Source: Limnobacter sp. CACIAM 66H1 (lineage in GTDB: Bacteria > Pseudomonadota > Gammaproteobacteria > Burkholderiales > Burkholderiaceae_B). From it: DNA of 64,000 bases. The notes beneath the pieces were generated by a model, which saw nothing but the letters and a program-made list of their open reading frames with translations, did not search any database and had not been told where the DNA came from. Below are positions 18,951 to 27,283 of the stretch, in pieces (the first letter of the stretch is position 1; every line of letters starts with the position of its first letter). The position numbers were made by a program, and so were the translations under genes. Location of the stretch: positions 1-64,000 of the forward strand of contig NZ_LUJK01000003.1 of assembly GCF_001601825.1 (NCBI RefSeq), given 5' to 3'.

Positions 18951-19621
18951 AGCGTCGTGCCTTTGCGGGTAGTTTGCTTCTGCTTGCCTTGCCAGGTGTT
19001 TCACTGGCAGGCGCCTTCGAAGATTTTTTCCTGGCAATTCAATTTGACGATGAATACCGCTTGAAATCTCTGTTGCTCAAGGGCATGGACCCCAACACAG
19101 TGAATGAACAAGGTTTTCCCGCCATCACCTTTGGCATGATGCAAGACTCGCCCAAGGCGGTGCGGGTGTTGCTGTCGTCTGGCAAACTGAACCCCAACCA
19201 GGCAGATCGCCGCGGTGAAACTCCTGTGATGGTGGCTTGTACGTTGAACAAGCCTGATTGGGTCGCGGCCTTACTGGCCAAGGGCGCCACAATCGGTGGG
19301 GACGGGCAGTGGACAGCCTTGCACAATGCAGCAGCCTCGGGTTCAAGTGAATCGATTGAATTATTGGTGAAGGCGGGGGCGAAAATTGATGTACTTTCGC
19401 CCAACGACACCACACCTTTGATGATGGCTGCACGTGAGGGCAGGGAGGCCTCCGCGCGAGTGCTCTTGAAGCTGGGGGCCAATCCAGCATTGAAAAACCA
19501 GGCTGGATACAACGCTGCGGGTTATGCCATGAAAGCCAATCAAAAAGAGCTGGCGTTTGAGATCATGAAAAAAGAAAGGGCGCTGCGAACAGCGCCCTTG
19601 AAGCCTAACAAGACGAACTAA
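18947..19621 (+). CDS. Secreted ankyrin-repeat protein
   Basis: 224-aa protein with an apparent signal peptide (MKRRAFAGSLLLLALPGVSLAG) and about five ankyrin repeats. Recognisable repeats include NEQGFPAITFGM, DRRGETPVMVA, DGQWTALHNAAASG and NDTTPLMMAAREG. It is probably periplasmic and used for protein-protein contacts; no partner can be named. The start is TTG, overlapping tatD by 4 bases. Its last 45 bases contain the terminator of the opposing chemoreceptor gene, so the C terminus is shaped by two roles. Confidence 0.85.
   Translation: MKRRAFAGSLLLLALPGVSLAGAFEDFFLAIQFDDEYRLKSLLLKGMDPNTVNEQGFPAITFGMMQDSPKAVRVLLSSGKLNPNQADRRGETPVMVACTLNKPDWVAALLAKGATIGGDGQWTALHNAAASGSSESIELLVKAGAKIDVLSPNDTTPLMMAAREGREASARVLLKLGANPALKNQAGYNAAGYAMKANQKELAFEIMKKERALRTAPLKPNKTN
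19566..19599 (-). terminator. Rho-independent terminator for the chemoreceptor gene, inside the ankyrin ORF
   Basis: On the minus strand AAGGGCGCTG-TTCG-CAGCGCCCTT is a perfect 10-bp stem with a stable UUCG loop, followed by TCTTTTTTC. It lies about 50 bases after the stop of the minus-strand chemoreceptor gene and wholly within the last codons of the plus-strand ankyrin gene. A second 8-bp hairpin (AGACGAAC/GTTCGTCT, 19611-19631) lies between them without a T-run. Confidence 0.85.
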
Positions 19622-19648
19622 CCGTTCGTCTGATTGACGGGTGAAAAC

Positions 19649-21274
19649 TCACAGACTTGCCTCAAAATGTTTGACCAGGGTACGCAAGTCGCCGGACGTT
19701 GAGGCCAGTTGTTTTGCTGCGCTGTCCAAATCGTTAATCGCAGCAACGTTGCTTTCGGTCAGCGCACTCATGCGCTCCATGCTGTTTGCTACTTCAAGCG
19801 ATGCTTGTGACTGTTGTTCAAGCATGGCCGAAATATCCTTGGCAGATTGGGCTACGCCACGGCTGGCTACTTTGATGGCCTGCAGACTTTCACCTGCTTC
19901 TAGAATCAAGGTTGTGCCAATATTGACTTCGTCCACTGCGCGCCCCATGGTTTCAAGGCCTTTGTTGGTACCGCTTTGAACCTCTTGCACCGTGGCTGAA
20001 ATTTCCGTGGTGGATTGTCGTGTCATTTCCGCCAACTTGCGCACTTCATCAGCCACCACAGCAAACCCCCGGCCTGATTCACCGGCTCTTGCTGCTTCAA
20101 TTGCAGCGTTCAATGCCAGCAAGTTGGTTTTCTCGGCAATCTCGGTAATGGTCCGAGTCACGTTGCTGATTTTCACCACTGCGCGGTTCAGTTCTTCAAT
20201 ATTCTGTTTTGCATCTTGAACAACCTGTGCCACCTTCTGAGTGGCTTGGGTGGACTTGTCCATGCTTTGTGCTCCTGTGTCGACCACATCCATGGCGTTC
20301 TTCGCATGGGCCGAACTCTTGCCCGTGGCCTCTGAAATTTCAGAAACAGACACCGACAGTTCCTCCAATGCCGCCGCAACGCCATTGATGCCGTCTGATT
20401 GCTGCTGAGAGCGAGTCATCAAGTTGATTGCCAACTGGCTAAGGTGTTCGGCATTGTTCTTTACTTCGGATGAACTAGAAATGACGTCTGCAATAATGGC
20501 GCGCAGGTTTACTTGCATGCTCTTGAACGCGGTATGCACCTTGTTGAATTCGCGTGTGCTTGACTCTGGAATTTCATGCTTGAAATTGCCTTCTGCCAAG
20601 GCTCGCATGGCTTGTAACATCGAGTTGTTGGTGTGTTCAACACGGCCTTTCAGCCAAATCAAACCCAATGCCGCAGCTACAAATGATGCAGCAGCGCTGC
20701 CATAGCTGAGGGCAGGGATGTTGAACATCGACAGCAGGGCGATCATGACCGGTAAAAAGCCGACAATGACCAAATCAACAACAAATGGGCGCCCTTTTGC
20801 GGGCTTGGTGAACGGAAAGCTGGCGCTGCCAGCATTGATTGCCTTGTACAAGACCTCAGCTTCTGCTTTTTGTGTATCACTGGGCTTGGAGCGCACGGAC
20901 ATGTAACCAATCTTCTCGCCGTTCTGTGTCAACGGCGTGACGTATGCATCCACCCAGTAGTAACCGCCGTCCTTACAGCGGTTTTTTACCAGGCCTTTCC
21001 ACGGTTCATCCCGGCGCGCCGTATCCCACAGGTCTTTAAACGCGTCACGGGGCATGTCCGGATGGCGAACCACGTTGTGTGGCTGCCCCAGTAACTCGTC
21101 AAGCGTAAAACCGGAAATTTCGACAAAGGCTGGGTTGGCGTAGGTAATGCGACCCTTCAAATCAGTTTTGGTCACAATGGGAATGCGTGGATCCAGCAGG
21201 CGTTCTACAGCAGTTGTAGGAGCGGCCATTCTTGCATTGCGGCCTTTGAGGTTATTTTGGGCAGATGTTGACAT
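19649..21274 (-). CDS. Methyl-accepting chemotaxis protein with N-terminal PAS domain (Aer-like)
   Basis: Membrane-anchored sensor feeding CheA/CheW. Start at 21274 ([13 protein letters not shown]) is preferred to 21346; 541 aa. The PAS domain (about residues 35-130) reads [21 protein letters not shown] and [18 protein letters not shown], typical of Aer-type redox PAS domains. A double hydrophobic segment at about 165-215 has no periplasmic sensor domain. HAMP follows ([14 protein letters not shown]). The signalling tip is [19 protein letters not shown]. Likely a cytosolic PAS-based redox or energy sensor; FAD binding is inference. Confidence 0.92.
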   Translation of the reverse strand: MSTSAQNNLKGRNARMAAPTTAVERLLDPRIPIVTKTDLKGRITYANPAFVEISGFTLDELLGQPHNVVRHPDMPRDAFKDLWDTARRDEPWKGLVKNRCKDGGYYWVDAYVTPLTQNGEKIGYMSVRSKPSDTQKAEAEVLYKAINAGSASFPFTKPAKGRPFVVDLVIVGFLPVMIALLSMFNIPALSYGSAAASFVAAALGLIWLKGRVEHTNNSMLQAMRALAEGNFKHEIPESSTREFNKVHTAFKSMQVNLRAIIADVISSSSEVKNNAEHLSQLAINLMTRSQQQSDGINGVAAALEELSVSVSEISEATGKSSAHAKNAMDVVDTGAQSMDKSTQATQKVAQVVQDAKQNIEELNRAVVKISNVTRTITEIAEKTNLLALNAAIEAARAGESGRGFAVVADEVRKLAEMTRQSTTEISATVQEVQSGTNKGLETMGRAVDEVNIGTTLILEAGESLQAIKVASRGVAQSAKDISAMLEQQSQASLEVANSMERMSALTESNVAAINDLDSAAKQLASTSGDLRTLVKHFEASL

Positions 21275-21377
21275 GAAGGTTCCATACCATGTGGGTCGAT
21301 TTACCTTCTCATCATACGAATTCCCAGTGCAGATGAAGGCTTGCAACAGAGGCCTAAATCGGCCTCAATTTTATGCT

Positions 21378-21512
21378 TTACATGCTTTGGCCAACCACAA
21401 TTACCTTGGATTGGAAGCCTTGAATAATGTCCTGACCTGCAGCAACTGCTTCAATGGGCCAGTCGGGATACAACGCGCAAGCCACAAAAGCGAAGAACAT
21501 GAATTTGTACAT
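21378..21512 (-). CDS. Possible 44-aa small secreted or membrane peptide
   Basis: Too short for the ORF track. MYKFMFFAFVACALYPDWPI forms a short hydrophobic N terminus, then a neutral tail ending VIVVGQSM. GAGG lies 8 bases before the ATG, a good ribosome binding site. It sits in the 328-base gap between the chemoreceptor start (21274) and the transposase (21603). No family is recognised. The rest of the gap holds a partial GGCGAT/ATCGCC inverted repeat near 21559-21585 and nothing else I can support. Confidence 0.4.
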   Translation of the reverse strand: MYKFMFFAFVACALYPDWPIEAVAAGQDIIQGFQSKVIVVGQSM

Positions 21513-21602
21513 AAGAATAGCCTCAGATAAAAGTGAACCAACCTATGTACTTTTTCGGCGATTGCAGACCGCAAAGCATCGCCAGTATTGGTGGGGGTCA
21601 CT

Positions 21603-22824
21603 CTAGGTAACCCTTTTTATGATCATGGATATTTGTCGCATAATTTGTATTATGTAAACTAATGTATTTTTGAATGTGCTCCCACAGAAGCCAAACTGTC
21701 GTCTTATCGCGTACGAATTCTTCGGAGTAAGAAGAATTGACCCAACCGAATTTTTTAGTACTTCTGCAACTACCTTTGCTTTTTCGGCAAGTGCACCATC
21801 AATTGAGGTTTCGTCCCAGCATATGCCCACAAACTGCTTACCTAAAACACTGGGAAACCCGGCACCATCGATATAAAAGTCCTTGTCGGTGTGGTGTAGT
21901 TTTTTCTTCGCCCAGGGGGAAAGGGACTTCTTGATTACCCGAAGCACATCTTCTTTAGAAATCTCTTTTCGAAGACTCATGTGATATCCAAGCACCAATC
22001 GAGTCACCACCTCAATAATCACGATCACCCAGATTCTATGGATCAGTACGTTCTGGTAGCCACCCTCAAGTAAAGGAATCGCAACGGTGAAGCGCCCATC
22101 AATTTTGTGGGCGTCCATTTCTACACGTTGAAACGGGCGGTGAACTGGTCGATCAACACCATCTCCCGCCTGCATTTTCCTTTGAAGTTCATTTCCACCG
22201 TGTATCAGGATTGCCTTGCCAGGGTTTTCGTGAAGCACCTTATCAATGTATTTAATGATTGAGTGATATCCGTTCGTTTTAGTATTAAAAGGCCACTCCC
22301 CTTTGATTTCAAGACCTTTCTCTCTAAGACTTTGGAGAAACCAGAGCCAAATCGATCGTTTTGAAGTTGACAACATTCCAAGCTTTTTTTCGAGTATTGG
22401 GGACTTTAAGAATTTTTTTGTGTAAAGCCTCTCTGACGTCCGGATAGGTGTCTAGTAGCGTTTGAAAAGCGCCAACAGCACCGTGTCCCCACTGATTAAT
22501 AACGATGGGTGAACGTCTCTTGAATTGAACTATTCTTGTTTGTGGGATCAGTGCTCGCCAGCCGTAAATTTGGCCGTCTGGGTGATTGCAAATACACCGT
22601 TCAGTGATTAAGCGATAGATTTGAGGCTCTGAGATACCATATTCTTTTCGAATCGTAGCGACTTTACTGCCGCTTAAATAGGCCTTGATTGCCTCTTTTC
22701 TATTGAGGAACTTGGCTAGCTTATCTGGAGCTAGTGAAGCTTCATCAAAGCCTGGCCAAACTGTAAAGTCAGCCCAGATGGTGTCACTTAAACCTTTGAT
22801 GTGTCGAGTCGACTCGGAGGCCAT
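21603..22824 (-). pseudogene. Integrase-core (DDE) transposase, frameshifted copy 1
   Basis: Two ORFs in different frames. ORF 22324-22824 carries an N-terminal HTH-type region (IKAYLSGSKVATIRKEYGISEPQIY) and ends shortly after KVPNTRKKAW. The continuation (21603-22376) holds the catalytic part, including EMDAHKIDGRF, a hydrophobic IWVIVIIEVVTRLVLGYH strand and FVGICWDETS. Copy 2 reads straight through as NTRKKLGMLSISKRS. The difference is seven A residues here versus six in copy 2 (T7 at 22384-22390 on the plus strand). It is therefore inactive unless polymerase slippage at A7 restores the frame. Confidence 0.8.
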
Positions 22825-22863
22825 GGTAGAGACTTAGGCAAAGTAGTTTCTATTTACTTTACC
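22240..22863. repeat. 624-bp direct repeat, copy A
   Basis: Matches 27276-27898 in the same orientation. The two copies are 624 and 623 bases long, and the only length change is the A7/A6 tract; scattered base substitutions occur. Recombination between them would delete about 5 kb carrying all the chr genes. Confidence 0.85.
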
Positions 22864-22926
22864 CGGTTTTTCTCAGGTCGTGCCGTCGGCTAGGCTAGTT
22901 CGCTTTTCAAAAGAATCCAAATATAT

Positions 22927-22946
22927 CTTGTATCGATCACTACAAG
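22927..22946. promoter_or_regulatory. Candidate ChrB operator upstream of chrB
   Basis: CTTGTA-8 nt-TACAAG inverted repeat 17 bases before the chrB ATG. ChrB proteins are known chromate-responsive regulators of their own operon, so this dyad is a reasonable binding-site candidate. The link is inference. Confidence 0.35.
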
Positions 22947-22963
22947 TTGGTAGGATAAGCTAC

Positions 22964-23902
22964 ATGAATATGTGGCTTATCCTTATTATTAGCTTGTCAA
23001 CTGAAAACGCAACTGCCCGCATGCGTGCCTGGCGCGCTTTGAAAGCAGCAGGCGCAGCGGTCTTACGGGATGGCGTTTATCTTTTGCCTAATCAGCCCAG
23101 CTTCCGTTCCACTTTCGATGCCGTCGCGGCAGATGTGGTTGCAAATGGCGGTAGTGCATATGTGCTAAGCGCCGGAGAGCCGTCTGACATCCATTTTCAA
23201 GAACAATTCGATCGCCGTGATGAGTATGCTCATTTGCTGGTTGACATCCAAACAGTGCGCAATGAGCTCACTGCCGATACAGCTTTGAGTGTTGCGAAAC
23301 AAATCCGCAAGTTGCGCAAGACCTTTGCGGCAGTGATGGAAATCGATTTTTTCCCCGGCGAGGCGCAAAAACAGGCCGATGCCGCGCTTGTGGAATTGGA
23401 AGTGGCGGTCAATCGCGTCTTGTCACCTGATGAACCGCACCCCGTTATAGGGCAAGTTTTGAGCTTAAAGCTTGCCGACTATCAAGGCAAGACATGGGCG
23501 ACTCGCCGCCGTCCCTGGGTAGACCGGTTGGCCAGTGCTTGGCTGATCCGTCGGTTTATCGACCAGGAGGCCACCATTCTCTGGCTTGCCCATCCATCTG
23601 ACTGCCCGAGCGATGCATTGGGCTTTGATTTTGACGGTGCCACCTTCAGCCACGTCGGCGTCAAAGTGACGTTTGAAGTCTTACTCGCCAGCTTTGGTTT
23701 GGATCGTCCCGGCTTGCAGCGCATTGGCACATTGGTCCATTACCTAGATGTCGGCGGCGTACAACCGCCTGAATCCGTGGGTATTGAAACTGTCTTGGCA
23801 GGACTGCGGGAATCGATTACCGATGACGATCAATTATTAGCATTAGCCAGCGGTGTGTTCGATGGCTTACTGGTTTCTTTTGAAAAGGTGCAAACTAAAT
23901 GA
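22964..23902 (+). CDS. chrB: Chromate resistance regulator ChrB
   Basis: Chromate-sensing regulator of chr operons. The ORF extends to 22880, but MNMWLILIISLSTENATARM at 22964 matches the usual family start and has AGGA 8 bases upstream; 312 aa. The N-terminal region (RMRAWRALKAAGAAVLRDGVYLLP) is the regulatory domain. The C-terminal ChrB_C domain begins WATRRRPWVDRLASAWLIR and includes FDFDGATFSHVG. The stop overlaps chrA by 4 bases. The same C-terminal domain recurs as a stand-alone protein at 26283. Confidence 0.93.
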   Translation: MNMWLILIISLSTENATARMRAWRALKAAGAAVLRDGVYLLPNQPSFRSTFDAVAADVVANGGSAYVLSAGEPSDIHFQEQFDRRDEYAHLLVDIQTVRNELTADTALSVAKQIRKLRKTFAAVMEIDFFPGEAQKQADAALVELEVAVNRVLSPDEPHPVIGQVLSLKLADYQGKTWATRRRPWVDRLASAWLIRRFIDQEATILWLAHPSDCPSDALGFDFDGATFSHVGVKVTFEVLLASFGLDRPGLQRIGTLVHYLDVGGVQPPESVGIETVLAGLRESITDDDQLLALASGVFDGLLVSFEKVQTK

Positions 23903-25266
23903 GTATTACCAATGCTGTGGCCGACGATGCGCCACTGACTAGGCCAGCCGATGTCGGCTTTTGGGAAGCGTTCAGATTATGGCTAAAACTTGGCTTCATG
24001 GGTTTTGGTGGGCCGGCTGCACAAATCGCGCTCATGCATCGGGAACTGGTTGAGCAAAGACGCTGGATTAGTGAGCGCCGGTTTTTGCATGCCCTTAACT
24101 ATTGCATGTTGCTCCCCGGCCCGGAGGCGCAGCAGCTCGCCACTTACATGGGTTGGTTGATGCACCGCACCTGGGGCGGCATCGTTGCAGGTGCACTTTT
24201 TATCTTGCCGGGTCTCTGTTTCCTGATTGGGTTGTCGTGGCTCTATATCGCCTACGGGGACGTTCCCCTTGTAGCGGGACTGTTCTATGGCATCAAACCT
24301 GCTGTGACGGCTGTTGTCGTCTATGCGGTGCATCGCATTGGTTCGCGCACACTGAAAAATAATGTGCTGTGGGCGATTGCGGCCGCGGCATTCGTGGCGA
24401 TCTTCGCGTTCAACGTGCCGTTTCCAGCCATTGTCGCGGGCGCCATAGTAGTCGGCTATATCGGCGGGCGCGTGGCACCCGACAAGTTTAAAACAGGGGG
24501 CGGTCATGGTAGTGCCAAGCAGTCGTACGGCCCGGCGGTCATTGACGATGAAACACCCACGCCGGCACATGCCTTGTTCCGCTGGTCGAAACTTGCGAGA
24601 GTATTGATCATCGGCGCAATCCTTTGGTCAGTGCCTATGGCCTTGTTAAACATGGTTTATGGCTGGGATCATACTTTCACCCAAATGGGCTGGTTTTTCA
24701 CCAAGGCGGCGCTTCTGACCTTTGGCGGCGCGTATGCCGTGTTGCCCTATATTTACCAGGGAGCCATTACCAATCATGGCTGGCTCACACCGACCCAGAT
24801 GATCGATGGCCTGGCATTGGGAGAAGCCAACCCTGGTCCGCTGATCATGGTGGTGGCCTTTGTCGGCTTTGTGGGCGCGTATGTCAAAACGCTGTTCGGC
24901 CCCGACATGCTGTTTGCCGCCGGCGCCTTTGCCGCCGTGCTGGTTTCTTGGTTCACCTTTTTGCCTTCGTTCATTTTCATTTTAGCCGGCGGCCCCTTTG
25001 TCGAGACAACCCATGGCAACCTGAAGTTTACCGCGCCATTGACGGCTATTACGGCGGCAGTAGTCGGCGTGATCTTGAATCTGGCCGTGTTCTTCGCGTA
25101 TCACGTATTGTGGCCCAAGGGATTTGCCGGGTCATTTGATTGGGTCGCTGCCGTGCTCGTCGTGCTCGCTGCGGTGGCACTCGTGCGCTACAAGCGCAAT
25201 GTCATGCAAGTCATTGCAGTCAGTGCTTTAATCGGCTTGCTTTTAAAAACTGTTGTCAACGTTTAA
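23899..25266 (+). CDS. chrA: Chromate efflux transporter ChrA
   Basis: Proton-driven chromate exporter of the CHR superfamily in the inner membrane. At 455 aa it is a long-chain (two-domain) member. The first half holds GFMGFGGPAAQIALMHRE and LPGPEAQQLATYMGW, the second the diverged counterpart LLTFGGAYAVLPYIYQG and GEANPGPLIMVVAF. About ten or more hydrophobic segments are visible. Coupled to chrB by a 4-base overlap; SOD gene follows after 15 bases. Confidence 0.95.
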   Translation: MSITNAVADDAPLTRPADVGFWEAFRLWLKLGFMGFGGPAAQIALMHRELVEQRRWISERRFLHALNYCMLLPGPEAQQLATYMGWLMHRTWGGIVAGALFILPGLCFLIGLSWLYIAYGDVPLVAGLFYGIKPAVTAVVVYAVHRIGSRTLKNNVLWAIAAAAFVAIFAFNVPFPAIVAGAIVVGYIGGRVAPDKFKTGGGHGSAKQSYGPAVIDDETPTPAHALFRWSKLARVLIIGAILWSVPMALLNMVYGWDHTFTQMGWFFTKAALLTFGGAYAVLPYIYQGAITNHGWLTPTQMIDGLALGEANPGPLIMVVAFVGFVGAYVKTLFGPDMLFAAGAFAAVLVSWFTFLPSFIFILAGGPFVETTHGNLKFTAPLTAITAAVVGVILNLAVFFAYHVLWPKGFAGSFDWVAAVLVVLAAVALVRYKRNVMQVIAVSALIGLLLKTVVNV

Positions 25267-25281
25267 GTTAGGAGAACCCAG

Positions 25282-25881
25282 ATGCCGTATGAATTATTGC
25301 CGTTACCAACCGACGCCAAAACCTTACATGGCTTGTCCGCGACCTTGATTGAAAGCCACCATGCGAATAACTATGGCGGCGCGGTCAAGCGCTTGAACCT
25401 GATTCAAGAGCAATTGGGGAAAACCGACTTCGACCAGGCGCCGGGATTTGTGCTAAATGGCTTAAAGCGTGAAGAGTTGATTGCATACAACTCCATGCTG
25501 CTGCATGAGATCTATTTTGATGGCTTGGGTGGCGATGGTGTTTTGCCATCCGGCTTGCTGCGGGACGCTATTGAGCGCGACTTTGGCAGTGTCGCGCGCT
25601 GGCAGTCCGAGTTTGTCGCCATGGGCAAAGCCTTGGGTGGCGGTTCGGGCTGGGTGTTGCTGGTGAAGTCGCCACGCGACGGCAAGCTGAGCAACCAATG
25701 GGCAGCCGACCATACCCAGACCTTGGCTGGCGGTATGCCAATTTTGGCTTTGGATATGTATGAACATGCGTATCACATTGATTTCGGTGCCAAGGCTGGT
25801 GAATATGTAGAGGCATTCATGAATAACGTGAACTGGACTACAGTAGAAGAGCAATTAGCGAGGGTCAGAAGCCATGCCTAG
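25282..25881 (+). CDS. chrC: Fe/Mn-type superoxide dismutase of the chr operon (ChrC-type)
   Basis: Removes superoxide formed during chromate reduction. At 199 aa it keeps the SOD metal ligands: His in IESHHANNYGGAVKRLN, His in NSMLLHEIYFDGLGG, and Asp/His in ALDMYEHAYHIDFGAK. The sequence differs from housekeeping Fe-SODs (for example MLLHEIYFDGL instead of a QxWNHxFYW pattern) and fits ChrC of chrBAC operons, where ChrC is SOD-like. AGGAGA lies 8 bases before the ATG. Activity and metal preference cannot be read from sequence. Confidence 0.88.
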   Translation: MPYELLPLPTDAKTLHGLSATLIESHHANNYGGAVKRLNLIQEQLGKTDFDQAPGFVLNGLKREELIAYNSMLLHEIYFDGLGGDGVLPSGLLRDAIERDFGSVARWQSEFVAMGKALGGGSGWVLLVKSPRDGKLSNQWAADHTQTLAGGMPILALDMYEHAYHIDFGAKAGEYVEAFMNNVNWTTVEEQLARVRSHA

Positions 25882-26251
25882 CGTTTTTATCTCGTTGATT
25901 GGGTTTGCTTTCGCTTTGAACACTCCGATCGCAACAGCGGAACCACACCGGAAAGTGCTATCCGGACAAGAAATCCGTAAGGTATTTATAGGGAAGATCA
26001 CGACCGACAGTACCCATTTTGCTTATCACTTGAAGCCGGATGGGAAGATTATTGGCAACGAGTTGGGGCGCAGTCGTAAAGGAACCTGGGCAATACAAAG
26101 CAACCAACTGTGCCTGAGTGTTCCGATGGGCGCTCCTGCAGATTGCTGGACAGTTGTGTGCCTTGATGGCAATCTGGTTTTTCGGCGTGACGGCGTTGAT
26201 GTCATGGAGGTCACGGTCGAAAAATTTAGCGCAAAGTACCACTTTGATTAG
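25874..26251 (+). CDS. Secreted protein of unknown function in chr operon
   Basis: 125 aa with a likely signal peptide (MPSVFISLIGFAFALNTPIATAE). The mature part looks like a small beta-sheet domain: IGKITTDSTHFAYHL, DGKIIGNELGRSRKGTW, NQLCLSVPMGAPADCWTVV and DGNLVFRRDG. Three Cys residues in the central part could form a disulfide. It overlaps the SOD gene by 8 bases, so it is probably translated with it. No family is recognised; the pattern recalls lipocalin-like single-domain periplasmic proteins. Confidence 0.75.
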   Translation: MPSVFISLIGFAFALNTPIATAEPHRKVLSGQEIRKVFIGKITTDSTHFAYHLKPDGKIIGNELGRSRKGTWAIQSNQLCLSVPMGAPADCWTVVCLDGNLVFRRDGVDVMEVTVEKFSAKYHFD

Positions 26252-26282
26252 CAGTTGTCACTATGCTTGAAAGGAATGAAGT

Positions 26283-26732
26283 ATGAAATGGGTTACCCGA
26301 GAACGCCCCAAAATCGACCGGATTGCCTGCCCGTGGCTGGTGGCCCGTTTCATCGATTCCGAAGCCGAGTTTTTATATGTGCCTTCAAAAGAGGTGCTGA
26401 AAACAGCTGAGGAGACCGGGGCGATTCCGTACGATGTGTCAGGGGTCGAGCTGACCCATGATGGAGAGCTGTGCAGCTTCGATGCCATCCTCAAAAAGTA
26501 TAAGCTCGAAGATCCGGCGCTGCAGCAATTGGCTGCCATTGTGCGTGGCGCGGATACAGACAGACTTGACCTGACGCCGCAATCGGCCGGGTTATTTGCG
26601 ATATCGCTCGGGCTGTCTGCCAATTTTGCCGACGACCATGAAATGCTCAGGCACGGCATGGTCATGTATGACGCGCTCTATGCCTGGTGCCAACAGTGTC
26701 AATCTGAAACGCACAACTGGCCACCCCAATGA
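26283..26732 (+). CDS. Stand-alone ChrB C-terminal domain protein
   Basis: 149 aa. MKWVTRERPKIDRIACPWLVARFIDSEAEF aligns directly with the ChrB C-terminal stretch in the same operon (WATRRRPWVDRLASAWLIRRFID). The following YDVSGVELTHDGELCSFDAI and LEDPALQQLAAIVRGAD match the rest of that domain. It lacks the N-terminal regulatory region, so it is not a second ChrB. Such proteins occur in chromate clusters; the reaction or ligand is not known to me. AAGGAATGAAGT precedes the ATG. Confidence 0.88.
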   Translation: MKWVTRERPKIDRIACPWLVARFIDSEAEFLYVPSKEVLKTAEETGAIPYDVSGVELTHDGELCSFDAILKKYKLEDPALQQLAAIVRGADTDRLDLTPQSAGLFAISLGLSANFADDHEMLRHGMVMYDALYAWCQQCQSETHNWPPQ

Positions 26733-26764
26733 ACTAACGATTTTTCTATTTCAGGAGAAATGCT

Positions 26765-26845
26765 ATGTCTAACTCCATTCTTTTGCGACGCTCTTTGCTT
26801 GCGCTCTCGCTTGCGGCAAGCACGGTACCCGTAGTTCCTATGTGA
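26765..26845 (+). pseudogene. 5' remnant of an exported-protein gene, joined to MFS fragment
   Basis: Good ribosome binding site (AGGAGA) and ATG followed by MSNSILLRRSLLALSLAAS, a signal-peptide-like start, then a stop after 26 codons. The sequence changes into an MFS transporter fragment in another frame at about 26815-26825. I read it as the left side of an internal deletion. The original gene cannot be named. Confidence 0.5.
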
Positions 26846-27081
26846 TGGCGATCGTTACGCCGCCAGAGCGCGCGGCAGCGGCAAGCGTGACAGCAGTTCC
26901 ACGCACCTTTGCCGCCGCCATGGCGCCATTGTTGGCGGGATATTTGCTAAGCGTTTCATCATTCGGCTGGCCGTTGATCATTGCCGGTGTGCTGAAAATA
27001 ATCTACGACTTGTTGTTATTGAAGATGTTTCATGCCATTCGCCCACCAGAGGAGGTCCAATCTCGCGACAACAGGGCATGA
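26822..27081 (+). pseudogene. C-terminal fragment of MFS transporter
   Basis: Frame reads HGTRSSYVMAIVTPPERAAA and then AMAPLLAGYLLSVSSFGWPLIIAGVLKIIYDLLLL, the last two membrane helices of a major-facilitator exporter, ending in EVQSRDNRA. The first ten or so helices are missing. MFS genes are found in chr clusters, so this is likely an eroded cargo gene. Confidence 0.75.
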
Positions 27082-27159
27082 TGCAGCGCCGTATTATTTT
27101 TGCCAGCTGGTTGGCCTGCGATCATTTGTAACGGCTTGCAGCGGCAGAAAAATCCATTG

Positions 27160-27283
27160 CTATACCAGCATTTTGCGCAGTCTGACGTTCTCGGCCTCCT
27201 GTGTTTTTAGACGTCGAACTTCATCGGTTTCCAAGTCGCCAAATTTCTTGCGCCACGCATAAATTGTCGGTTCGCTTATCAAT
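27160..27283 (-). pseudogene. IS3-family OrfA remnant
   Basis: Minus-strand frame encodes SEPTIYAWRKKFGDLETDE followed by VRRLKTQEAENVRLRKMLV, the leucine-zipper end of an IS3/IS407-group OrfA, then a stop. The N-terminal part has been replaced by transposon copy 2 at about 27276 and no OrfB follows. Confidence 0.75.

Larger units (their letters stand above)
21603..22864 (-). mobile_element. Transposon copy 1 (left border of chromate island)
   Basis: Contains a nearly complete transposase gene and one terminal-type repeat TCTATTTACTTTAC at 22849-22862. The matching outer repeat present next to copy 2 is absent here: homology ends at 22863 and chromate-island DNA follows, so its right end is truncated. 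I could not place the left end with confidence. The element family is not recognised beyond an integrase-core DDE type. Confidence 0.7.
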
